DNA from: Paenibacillus lutrae
Lineage (GTDB): Bacteria; Bacillota; Bacilli; Paenibacillales; NBRC-103111
Assembly: GCF_009757775.1 (NCBI RefSeq)
Contig: NZ_RHLK01000013.1
Span: 90,212 to 154,211 of the forward strand
Length of the DNA: 64,000 nt
Direction: 5' to 3'
A model generated the notes under the pieces. That model was not told the origin of the DNA. It saw only the letters and a list, made by a program, of their open reading frames with translations, and did no database searches. The position numbers and the translations under genes are program-made. Positions 34,422 to 42,386 of the stretch are shown here, one piece after another (the first letter of the stretch is position 1; the number at the start of each line of letters is the position of its first letter).

Positions 34422-36500
34422 ATGGCTCAACAAACCAAAAGAGGACTGGCATTTTGCCTAGTCGTACTACTGCTTCTTATGGCTTTACCGCTGACTGCTT
34501 TAGGTGCTAATCCATGGGCACCCAATACCGCTTATAAGACGGGGGATGTGGTCACATACAGCGGCAGCAATTACGAATGCATACAGGGGCATACTTCACT
34601 TACTGGCTGGGAACCTTCGAATGTGCCTGCATTATGGAAGAAGCAAACCGGCACGCCGGCTCCTGACACCCAAGCCCCAACCGCTCCTACCGTTCTTAAA
34701 GCAGGGGCCGTAACAGGAGCTTCAGTCGCTCTGAGTTGGAACGCTTCTACTGATAATGTAGGTGTAAGCGGTTACAATATTTATAACGGTACTACGCTGG
34801 CCGGTTCATCCGCCTCCACTAGTTTCACGGTGACAGGTCTGGCGGCCAACACGTCCTATACCTTTACGGTCAAAGCTAAAGATGCGGCTGGAAATCTTTC
34901 GGCAAGCAGTAATGCGGTGACCGTTACGACGACTGCGCCGGACACGCAGGCTCCTACAGCGCCAACGAAGCTGACTGTAGGCACTGTGACAGCTAACTCG
35001 GTCGCTCTGAGCTGGACCGCTTCGACAGATAATGTCGGGGTTGCCAGCTACGAGGTGTACAAGGGCACAGCTTTGGTAGCTGCCGTGACCGGTACTAGCT
35101 ACACCGTAACGGGCCTGACGGCGAGTACGCTCTACACGTTCACCGTCAAAGCTAAAGATGCAGCGGGCAACGCATCGCCTGCGAGTGCGGCGGTAACTGC
35201 CACGACCACGGCTCAGCCGGCGGGAAGCAATGAAATCATTGCTTACTTCCCGAGCTGGACTTCTTATAATACGCCTGAATTTACGGTGGCTAACGTAGAC
35301 CCGACCAAAATGACGGTCATTAACTACGCGTTCCTGGATGTTTGCTGGAATGGCAGACACGGTAATCCGTCTACCGATCCGGGCAATCCGAATAAGAACA
35401 CATGGCCTTGCCAAGACGGCAACGGCGTGCCGAATAACGCACCGAACGGCGCAATCGTTCTAGGCGATCCGTATGCGGATGATACCGGCGGCGGTGGAGG
35501 CTACGAGAGCTTGAAGAAGCTCGCACAGCTCAAAACTCAAAATCCGAAATTGAAGCTGTTCGCATCTGTCGGCGGCTGGACATGGTCGAATCAATTCTCT
35601 AATCTGGCGGCAGATCCGACAACTCGCCAGAACTTTGCCACATCCGCCGTATCCTTCCTGCGCCAATACAATTTTGACGGCATTGACATCGACTGGGAAT
35701 ATCCGAACTCTATCGGCGTTCCTTGTGCTGCAGGCCAAACCTGCCAGCGTACAGCGGATAAAGCCAACTATACACTTCTGCTGCAGACGCTTCGTCAGCA
35801 GCTCGATACGGCTGGACAACAGGATGGTAAACGCTACTACATTACGATAGCTTCGTCCGCAAACCAGTCATTCCTAAGTGATGCAGGCGGAACGTCGAAC
35901 TGGCTCTCCCAGGCAGCGACGTACCTGGATTGGATTAATATCATGACCTATGACTATCATGGTCCTTGGGAGAATGTGAGCAACATCCCATCCGCCCTGT
36001 ACAAGGATCCAAGCGATCCTTCAGGAGCGACACTCTTTAATGTAGAATCTACTGTAAACCTTTATCTGAATAAAGGGATTCCGGCAAGCAAACTTACTGT
36101 GGGAGAAGCTTTCTTCGGCTATGGCTGGAACGGCTGTAATGCCGGCCCAAAAGGTGATGGTCTTTATCAGAATTGTACCGGAGGTGCTACTACAGGCTCG
36201 GACGGTTCGACTTTCAACTTCTCTTACCTGCAGAACAAAGGGTATTTGACGAAAGATGCAAGCGGCAAGTATACAGTCGGCGGCAATGGCTTTACGCGCT
36301 ACTGGAACGATGCAACCAAGACGCCTTATCTGTACAATCCGACTAGCAAAATCTTTATCGCATACGAGGACGAAGCATCCATTCATTTGAAAAATGAATT
36401 TATCAAAACGAAAGGTCTTCGCGGAGCTATGTTCTGGGAATTGGAAGCGGACAGCAACCGGAATCTGCAAACCATCGTTTCGAATGACCTGCCTCATTAA
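34422..36500 (+). CDS. Secreted chitinase, GH18 with CBM5/12 and two FN3 domains
   Basis: Extracellular endochitinase, 692 aa. A signal peptide (residues 1-29, cut near ALG/AN) is followed by a chitin-binding module of the CBM5/12 type (WAPNTAYKTGDVVTYSGSNY, about residues 32-75). Two fibronectin type III repeats come next (about 83-172 and 174-266), then the GH18 catalytic barrel. The catalytic motif DGIDIDWE spans residues 419-426 with Glu426 as acid. The SVGGW strand-3 motif is also present. The two FN3 repeats are closely similar (SVALSW, STDNVGV, TVKAKDAAGN), suggesting recent duplication. ATG 34422 has GAAGGGAGAG upstream. It is monocistronic and followed by a terminator. Confidence 0.97.
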   Translation: MAQQTKRGLAFCLVVLLLLMALPLTALGANPWAPNTAYKTGDVVTYSGSNYECIQGHTSLTGWEPSNVPALWKKQTGTPAPDTQAPTAPTVLKAGAVTGASVALSWNASTDNVGVSGYNIYNGTTLAGSSASTSFTVTGLAANTSYTFTVKAKDAAGNLSASSNAVTVTTTAPDTQAPTAPTKLTVGTVTANSVALSWTASTDNVGVASYEVYKGTALVAAVTGTSYTVTGLTASTLYTFTVKAKDAAGNASPASAAVTATTTAQPAGSNEIIAYFPSWTSYNTPEFTVANVDPTKMTVINYAFLDVCWNGRHGNPSTDPGNPNKNTWPCQDGNGVPNNAPNGAIVLGDPYADDTGGGGGYESLKKLAQLKTQNPKLKLFASVGGWTWSNQFSNLAADPTTRQNFATSAVSFLRQYNFDGIDIDWEYPNSIGVPCAAGQTCQRTADKANYTLLLQTLRQQLDTAGQQDGKRYYITIASSANQSFLSDAGGTSNWLSQAATYLDWINIMTYDYHGPWENVSNIPSALYKDPSDPSGATLFNVESTVNLYLNKGIPASKLTVGEAFFGYGWNGCNAGPKGDGLYQNCTGGATTGSDGSTFNFSYLQNKGYLTKDASGKYTVGGNGFTRYWNDATKTPYLYNPTSKIFIAYEDEASIHLKNEFIKTKGLRGAMFWELEADSNRNLQTIVSNDLPH

Positions 36501-36817
36501 TTAAGGAAACTATGTAATCATCTGAATTAAAGAATTCGAACACGGATCTTGGATTCGTATGGCAGTGAATTCCGTTTTTGAACTTATCCTTCGCTTATTC
36601 TGTATGAATCGTTTTATTCGTATGACAAGAAGCTGTCTCCCTGGCACATTTAACTGCCGGCGGGGCAGCTTTTTACATGGGGAGAATCAGAGCGGTTCTT
36701 TTTCGGCAAAATGGCTATAAAAAGCAGGCCGGGAACGCTTATTCCAGGTTGCGGTCGGGGCTGGGCAAAGGTACACTAGTTATGTAACCTGATTTGCACA
36801 ACGAAAGGATTTGAATC
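36501..36817 (+). terminator. Gene-free stretch with the chitinase terminator
   Basis: The supported element is the hairpin at about 36629-36674: AAGCTGTCTCCC pairs with GGGGCAGCTT, followed by TTT. The rest carries the ribosome site GAAAGG of the next gene and no ORF or clear promoter that I can support. Confidence 0.7.
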
Positions 36818-39460
36818 ATGCGATCTTTACGCAGAGAAGATATAGAGCTGCTGGCCCCTGCGGGTGACTGGGACTGCCTGAGAGCGGCGGTAGCTAACGG
36901 AGCGAATGCGGTCTTTTTCGGAGTTGAGAAATTCAATGCCCGGGCTCGCGCGCACAATTTCAAGATGGATGAGCTGTCCGACATTATGTCGTTTCTTCAT
37001 TTATATGGCGTCAAAGGATTTCTGACTTTTAATATCCTCGTATTTGAGGACGAGCTGCGCGATGCGCAGGAACTGATTGAAGCCTGTGTGGATGCGGGCG
37101 TGGATGCTGTTATTGTGCAGGACCTTGGTCTTGTCAAAATGATCCGTGATATCTCGCCGGACTTCCCGATTCACGGTTCGACGCAGATGACGATTACATC
37201 GCCGGAAGCGGTGGAATTTACAAAACCATTCGATATCGAACGGGTCGTACTCGGCCGGGAGAATAACTTGAAGCAGATCAAGACCATCGGAGACCAGGCC
37301 AAGCTGCCGATGGAGGTGTTTGTGCACGGGGCATTATGCGTGTCCTATTCCGGACAGTGCCTGACATCCGAAATGTGGGGCGGACGCTCCGCGAACCGCG
37401 GAGAATGTGCGCAGGCATGCCGCCTGCCGTACGATCTGATCGTCGACGGAGACCCTAAACCGATGGGGGATGTGGCCTACTTGCTGTCGCCCAAAGATCT
37501 GGCTGCGATTGAAATCGTGCCGGAGCTCATCGAAGCGGGTGTAACCTCGTTCAAAATCGAGGGTCGCCTGAAGAGTCCCGAGTACGTAGCCAACGTGGTC
37601 AGCAAATACAACCGTGCGATCGACGCGTACTTCGAAGGCAAAGATGAGAAGCCGTCGAAGGAAGACATCCGGGAGCTTCAGCAGAGCTTCTCGCGCGGAT
37701 TTACGACCGGCTTCCTGCAGGGGACGAACAACAAGCAGCTCGTGGATGGAACATTTCCCAAGAGCCGCGGCGTGTTCCTCGGCCGCGTGAAGCAGGTGCT
37801 GCGCGACGCGGTGCTGTGCGAGATCGAAGCGCCGCTCAAGCGCGGCGACGGTATCGTATTCGACGCCGGTGACCCGACGAAGAAGGAAGAAGGCGGCCGT
37901 GTATACGACATCCGGCGCAAGGGAGCCAAAATCGAAGGAGAAGCCGAAGGCGGCATCATCGAGATCGTGCCGGGCCGCAGCGACGTGGATCTTAGCCGCG
38001 TGCGCGTCGGCGACCGGATCTGGAAGACCAGTGATCCGGCGCTGGACAAGCGGCTGCGCCAGACGTACGAAACGGAGAAGCCGTATCGTACGTTCCCGGT
38101 GCATGTGCGCGTAACCGGCACCGCCGGACAGCCGCTGAAGACGTGGTGGAGCGACCCGTCTGCGGGCCACAGCGTCTTCGTCGAGACGGAAGCCGCGCTC
38201 GAAGCGGCGCTGAAGCGTCCGCTCGGCGAGGAAGTGCTCGCAGAGCAGCTGGGCCGGCTCGGCGGTACGATCTTCGAACTCGCGAGCCTGGACGTCCAGC
38301 TCGGCGGCGATGTGATCGTACCGATGCGCGAGTTGAACGCGCTGCGCCGCCATGCGGTGGAGCTGCTCGAGGCCGAGCGCCAGAAGCCGCGCCGCTATCT
38401 GAAGCGCGAGGTCGATGCCTACGCCGACGAGCAGGCGCTTCAAGTGCCGGTAAGCGCTGAAGAACGCCGTATGAGCGGCCGCGCGGATGCGGCTCTGCAG
38501 CAGGAAGCCGCGCAGGCGTCCGCTGCCGGTGGCAGTGAGGCTGCTTCGGCTGGCGGGCATGCAGGCCAGCCTTACGGCGTACGCCTCACCGCGCTATGCC
38601 GCGGCATCGAGCAGGTGCTCGCGGCTGTCGAAACCGACGTAGATATGATCTACGCCGATTTCGAGTTCATCAAGCAGTTTCCGGCCGCAGTGGAGGCCGC
38701 TCACGCTGCCGGCAAGAAGATTGCGCTGGCGACGCCGCGCATTCATATGCCTGGAGAGAACGGCTACTTCCGCAACATCTTGAAGCTGCGTCCCGATGCG
38801 GTGCTTGTGCGCAATACGGGCGCGATGTATTTCTTCATGAAGTACCTCGCGGAAACCACGGAAGACTATCGTCCGGAGCTGATCGGGGACTTCTCCTTGA
38901 ACATCGCCAATCACAAAACCGCTTCGCTGTTTGTAGACGCGGGCTGCAGCCTGGTCACGCCGTCGTATGACCTGAACATCCAGCAGATGGTTGATATGCT
39001 GTCCCGCACCGATACGTCCAAGCTGGAAATGGTCATTCAGCAGCATATGCCGATGTTCCATACCGAGCACTGTGTGTACTGTACGTTCATGAGCGAGGGA
39101 ACCGACTTCACGAACTGCGGCCGTCCGTGTGAAGACCACCGGGCATCACTGCAGGACCGGATCGGCATGTCTCACCCTGTACGAGTGGACGAAGGCTGCC
39201 GCAATACGGTGTACAATGCGATTGAGCAGTCGGGCGCGGAGTACTTGAATCACTTCCTGGAGCTGGGCGTCCGTTCCTACCGGGTAGAATTCCTGGAGGA
39301 ATCGCCCGAGAAGGTCAAGGAAGTTCTGGAACTGTACCGCCGTGCTATCTCCGGGAATATTACAGGAACACAGGTCTGGAAGACTCTCAAAGCAACGAAT
39401 CAACTCGGCGTAACGCGCGGTCAGCTGGTCAAGTGGGGCCGTGTAGACACAATGGAATAG
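36818..39460 (+). CDS. Long U32 family protein with DUF3656-like region (RlhA-type)
   Basis: An 880-residue U32 protein, about twice the length of the common Bacillus U32 proteins. Its size and layout match the RlhA/YdcP branch, which hydroxylates 23S rRNA in Escherichia coli; peptidase activity is doubtful. The U32 signature MEVFVHGALCVSYSGQC and GGRSANRGECAQAC lies at residues 166-205. A middle region (about 390-560) resembles DUF3656. An Ala/Gly-rich linker at about 545-590 precedes a second barrel-like half. A cysteine cluster, HCVYC and CGRPC, is at about residues 750-771. The cysteines suggest an iron-sulfur cluster. ATG 36818 has GAAAGGA upstream. It is monocistronic. Confidence 0.85.
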   Translation: MRSLRREDIELLAPAGDWDCLRAAVANGANAVFFGVEKFNARARAHNFKMDELSDIMSFLHLYGVKGFLTFNILVFEDELRDAQELIEACVDAGVDAVIVQDLGLVKMIRDISPDFPIHGSTQMTITSPEAVEFTKPFDIERVVLGRENNLKQIKTIGDQAKLPMEVFVHGALCVSYSGQCLTSEMWGGRSANRGECAQACRLPYDLIVDGDPKPMGDVAYLLSPKDLAAIEIVPELIEAGVTSFKIEGRLKSPEYVANVVSKYNRAIDAYFEGKDEKPSKEDIRELQQSFSRGFTTGFLQGTNNKQLVDGTFPKSRGVFLGRVKQVLRDAVLCEIEAPLKRGDGIVFDAGDPTKKEEGGRVYDIRRKGAKIEGEAEGGIIEIVPGRSDVDLSRVRVGDRIWKTSDPALDKRLRQTYETEKPYRTFPVHVRVTGTAGQPLKTWWSDPSAGHSVFVETEAALEAALKRPLGEEVLAEQLGRLGGTIFELASLDVQLGGDVIVPMRELNALRRHAVELLEAERQKPRRYLKREVDAYADEQALQVPVSAEERRMSGRADAALQQEAAQASAAGGSEAASAGGHAGQPYGVRLTALCRGIEQVLAAVETDVDMIYADFEFIKQFPAAVEAAHAAGKKIALATPRIHMPGENGYFRNILKLRPDAVLVRNTGAMYFFMKYLAETTEDYRPELIGDFSLNIANHKTASLFVDAGCSLVTPSYDLNIQQMVDMLSRTDTSKLEMVIQQHMPMFHTEHCVYCTFMSEGTDFTNCGRPCEDHRASLQDRIGMSHPVRVDEGCRNTVYNAIEQSGAEYLNHFLELGVRSYRVEFLEESPEKVKEVLELYRRAISGNITGTQVWKTLKATNQLGVTRGQLVKWGRVDTME

Positions 39461-39537
39461 AGCCCGCCGGGAATTACGGATGAATACAATAGGCTTAATA
39501 AGCGGGCTTAAACTGCCCCTTCGCTGATAAATAAAAG

Positions 39538-39600
39538 ACACCCCTTCGAACACCGGGCGCAATCTCAGTTGCTCCCATGAATCGAAGGGGTGTTTTTTTA
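39538..39600 (+). terminator. Terminator after the U32 gene
   Basis: ACACCCCTTCGA and TCGAAGGGGTGT form a 12-bp stem followed by seven T. It stands between convergent genes. Confidence 0.85.
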
Positions 39601-39635
39601 AATCCATGTTATTCCCGGCGGCGATTCTTTACCAT

Positions 39636-40373
39636 TTACCAGGAAATCCGGGCAGGTGCAGCTCTAACCGTAATGTCAAAATCCTTGGAGGACACGCTCG
39701 TTACCGCCGCCGCATCCAGATCTTTTTCAAAGGATAGTCCGTCAATCTTCATCGTTCGGGCTGCTTTGAGCAGCAGCTTGGGAGGTTCGCCGCTTTCATT
39801 CTCAAAAGGAAATTCAATCTCTCCCACCAGTGAGTTTCCTTTGTTCTGTTCAATGGCCGTAACGGCCGCATACTTGATGAGCTCACTGTTCTGAAGATAA
39901 GCATCCATGAGTTTATCCCCATTCTTCTCTGCCGTATAGTCGCTGGCAAAGTGGCTGTGTTTAACAACCAGCAGCCAATGATCTTTGGCTTTGAAAGAAT
40001 GGGACTTCACGATTTCAGTAAGTTCGCCGGACCCCAGGAAGTTCTCTACGGCTTCTTCGAAGGTGGGCCTGTCTTCTTCCGGAAAAGATTCGATAAACTT
40101 GTCGATTTTCTCGATGAGCTTGCTTATGCTTTCTTCGGATGCATCTTCCATTTTCTTCTGGAACTCGTCCCGGAGGGTTTGTACGGCTGCTATGGCTCCG
40201 GTATCCGCAATGTTCTGGGCCTGCCTTTTTTCTATAAAAACCGTAAAGTAATAGAACATACATACACTCCCGATAATGACGGCTCCAAGCGTGAAAACCG
40301 TAAGAATCGATGTGCTGCCGGTTTCATTCCGCAGGGAGCTGAGTGTATTTTTGAACATACGGATAGGTTTCAT
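39636..40373 (-). CDS. TadG-like pilus-associated protein
   Basis: A 245-residue protein with a prepilin-like N terminus: NETGSTSILTVFTLGAVIIG, one hydrophobic segment, then RQAQNIADTGAIAAVQTL. The last part is typical of Flp/Tad minor pseudopilins (TadG N-terminal region), where an Asn/Asp-Ala-rich stretch follows the helix. The glutamate at position 5 of the mature helix, present in Flp and TadE here, is missing, so cleavage by the prepilin peptidase is uncertain. The rest is extracellular and not recognised. It follows the SLH lipoprotein gene by two bases and appears to be the last gene of the Tad operon. Confidence 0.65.
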   Translation of the reverse strand: MKPIRMFKNTLSSLRNETGSTSILTVFTLGAVIIGSVCMFYYFTVFIEKRQAQNIADTGAIAAVQTLRDEFQKKMEDASEESISKLIEKIDKFIESFPEEDRPTFEEAVENFLGSGELTEIVKSHSFKAKDHWLLVVKHSHFASDYTAEKNGDKLMDAYLQNSELIKYAAVTAIEQNKGNSLVGEIEFPFENESGEPPKLLLKAARTMKIDGLSFEKDLDAAAVTSVSSKDFDITVRAAPARISW

Positions 40374-40375
40374 GG

Positions 40376-41140
40376 TTAGGATTCCTTCTTCTCGTAGAAC
40401 TTGACAATCCAGGCTGCTGCCTCTGCACGGGTTACGGCCATTTGAGGATTAAGCCGGGGTACATCTCCAAACACCTGGTGATAGAAATCATCGAAGAAAA
40501 TATAATGATCGACTGCGACCCGGTAAATTTCCTGAACCTTATCGCCGTCTTTACGGAATTTCATGAAGGTGTCCGAGTAATCTTGCTTGGGACTTAGAAT
40601 CCGTTCGGTCCGCTGATACCAGCCCCACAGTTGTGCGAGCTCTTCGCGCGTCAGTTCCTTATCCGGTTGAAAAGAGCCGTCTTGCATGGCGGTGATCCGT
40701 TCCGAAGCTTTGAGGCCGGCTAACAGGTCTGCGTACGGATGGTCGGCTGGGACGTCCTGAAATACCGGCTGGTCCGGTTTTTGCTTGACGGTGTCCTTCG
40801 GGTCGTATCCGTGCGCCCAAGCCAGAAATTCGCTGCGTTGAATCATTTCATTCGGCTTGAACAGCTCGCCTTCCAGATTCACGGCTCCAGACGCGAGCAG
40901 CTTGACAATGGCCTCCTGTTCGATGTGGCCGGCGATGTCCTTCACGCGCAGGGGACCGCGGGGCGAGGAGATGGCGTCACCACCAGAGCCGCCTTCCGGT
41001 GACGCAGACGTGCCTGTCGGCGCAGGTGTAGCGGCCGGACTGGCGGCGGGTTTGTCCGCGGAGCAGGCAGAACTGAGCAGAAGCGCCGCCAGCAGGCAGG
41101 AGGCCGAAGCCGTTTTGATTCCAGAGTATTGGCGTTTCAT
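40376..41140 (-). CDS. SLH-domain lipoprotein (distal copy)
   Basis: Lipoprotein of 254 aa with lipobox LLLSSAC (Cys26) and a Pro/Ala/Ser-rich spacer. It has three S-layer-homology-like segments: VKDIAGHIEQEAIVKLLASG, FQDVPADHPYADLLAGLKAS to LTREELAQLWGWYQ, and a degenerate third ending VTRAEAAAWIV. SLH domains bind pyruvylated secondary wall polymers. Together with a lipid anchor the protein could tether membrane and wall. It is clearly a paralogue of the next gene (same segment order, shared DKELTREELA and LWGWYQ). GAAAGGAAGG precedes ATG 41140. It lies inside the Tad operon. Confidence 0.8.
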   Translation of the reverse strand: MKRQYSGIKTASASCLLAALLLSSACSADKPAASPAATPAPTGTSASPEGGSGGDAISSPRGPLRVKDIAGHIEQEAIVKLLASGAVNLEGELFKPNEMIQRSEFLAWAHGYDPKDTVKQKPDQPVFQDVPADHPYADLLAGLKASERITAMQDGSFQPDKELTREELAQLWGWYQRTERILSPKQDYSDTFMKFRKDGDKVQEIYRVAVDHYIFFDDFYHQVFGDVPRLNPQMAVTRAEAAAWIVKFYEKKES

Positions 41141-41165
41141 CGGAACCCTTCCTTTCGCAGGCCGG

Positions 41166-42032
41166 CTATTTGTTCTGCCGCCTCTGTTCGAATTTAGTCT
41201 TCTCGTCGCCCGTCAACTCGTTATAGTAGGTGGCGATCCACAGCGCCGCTTCCGAGCGCGTGACGGAGCCTTGCGGGCTGAGTGCCGGCGTTTCGCCGAA
41301 GGCTTTGACGATGAGTTTGTTTTGAGAGTAATGGCCTACCGCACGTTTGAAAATCTCGCCGACCTTCTCGCGGTCGCTGTACTTGCGGTAGCTGATCTCG
41401 GCGGCTGCGAGCGGAATCAGCGGGCTGACGACGTTGTCGGCGCTCTGGTACCAGCCCCAGAGCAGAGCCAGCTCTTCGCGCGTCAACTCCTTGTCCAGCT
41501 TCATACTGCCGTCCGGGAATCCGGTTACGACACCGGCGCCCTGCAAGCCCTCGATAAGGTCGAAATCCTTATCGCTGACCGTCACATCCGTAAAGCTGGC
41601 TTTTTGAGGCTTACGGGGCTTAATTCCTTTGGAGTCAAAACCATACATCCAATGGATGAATTCCCGGCGGGTAATCGCCTCGCCTGGACGGAACTGTCCG
41701 CCGCTATCAACCATCACTGCTCCGCTTTCAAGCAGAGAGGTGATGGCCTTCTCGGCGGGATGTCCGGCGATGTCCGTTACTTGGACGCTGGCGGCAGGGC
41801 TGGCCTGCGGCTCGGATGCCACCACCTCTACCTCAACCTTCTTCTTGCCGATCTCTGCGGGCGAAGGTGAAGCGGAAGAGGGCGGGCTGGGTGATGCGGA
41901 CGGAGAGGAGGGCGCTCCGGTAGGCACTGCTTCCGCAGGGGGGCTGCTTTCTTCCGAACTGCATCCGGCTGCCAGGAGGGCGGCTGTGCTGATCGTCAGC
42001 AGCGTAAGCTTTAAGGAATTCAAGCGGGACAC
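41166..42032 (-). CDS. SLH-domain lipoprotein (proximal copy)
   Basis: Lipoprotein of about 288 aa with lipobox LLAAGC followed by a Ser/Pro/Ala-rich linker of about 60 residues. Three SLH-like segments follow: VTDIAGHPAEKAITSLLESG, FTDVTVSDKDFDLIEGLQGA to LTREELALLWGWYQ, and VTRSEAALWIATYY. It is a tandem paralogue of the gene 25 bp downstream. GTG 42032 has AAAGGA only two bases upstream; TTG 42023 is better spaced and may be the start. Its job in a pilus cluster is unknown; anchoring a surface structure to wall polymers is a guess. Confidence 0.8.
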   Translation of the reverse strand: MSRLNSLKLTLLTISTAALLAAGCSSEESSPPAEAVPTGAPSSPSASPSPPSSASPSPAEIGKKKVEVEVVASEPQASPAASVQVTDIAGHPAEKAITSLLESGAVMVDSGGQFRPGEAITRREFIHWMYGFDSKGIKPRKPQKASFTDVTVSDKDFDLIEGLQGAGVVTGFPDGSMKLDKELTREELALLWGWYQSADNVVSPLIPLAAAEISYRKYSDREKVGEIFKRAVGHYSQNKLIVKAFGETPALSPQGSVTRSEAALWIATYYNELTGDEKTKFEQRRQNK

Positions 42033-42061
42033 ATCCTTTGTGCAGTTAAAGTGTCATACCT

Positions 42062-42352
42062 CTAAAAGAACGCATACTTGGCCGCAACGAGTGCAAGGAC
42101 AAGCAGCAGGCGGAGATTATAGCCTTTCCTGGTCTGGCGGTCTGCCTTGATATAGAGGGCAATGAGCAGGAATAAACCAGGGAGGAGGAGGAGGGCGCCT
42201 AGTATGACACCTGTCTGATAAGAAATATAATCATGATCTCCTCCCAAATAGGCGATGACAAGACCGCACAGGAAGAAAAACAGGGTGTAAATCCCCAGCC
42301 ATTTGCCCAGCCGGTCGGCACTGACATCTTTTAAGAAATTCATAAATAACAT
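42062..42352 (-). CDS. Small three-helix membrane protein
   Basis: A 96-residue hydrophobic protein, not recognised. Three membrane segments are visible: YTLFFFLCGLVIAYL, TGVILGALLLLPGLFLLIALYI and LRLLLVLALVAAKYAFF. AAGGGCG precedes ATG 42352. It lies between the glycine-rich protein gene and the SLH lipoprotein genes, in the same direction and with short gaps, so it is probably part of the same transcript. Confidence 0.65.
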   Translation of the reverse strand: MLFMNFLKDVSADRLGKWLGIYTLFFFLCGLVIAYLGGDHDYISYQTGVILGALLLLPGLFLLIALYIKADRQTRKGYNLRLLLVLALVAAKYAFF

Positions 42353-42386
42353 TCACGCCCTTGTCTTTCGCAGAATTGTCCGGCGA

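Noticed and set aside
34678..35215. Internal repeats in the chitinase region considered as a mobile or CRISPR-like repeat
   Set aside because: They are the two similar FN3 domains of the chitinase, in frame and of domain length.
37334..38560. A 408-residue minus-strand frame opposite the U32 gene
   Set aside because: High GC of the U32 gene keeps the opposite frame open; the sequence is Arg/His-rich with no family features.
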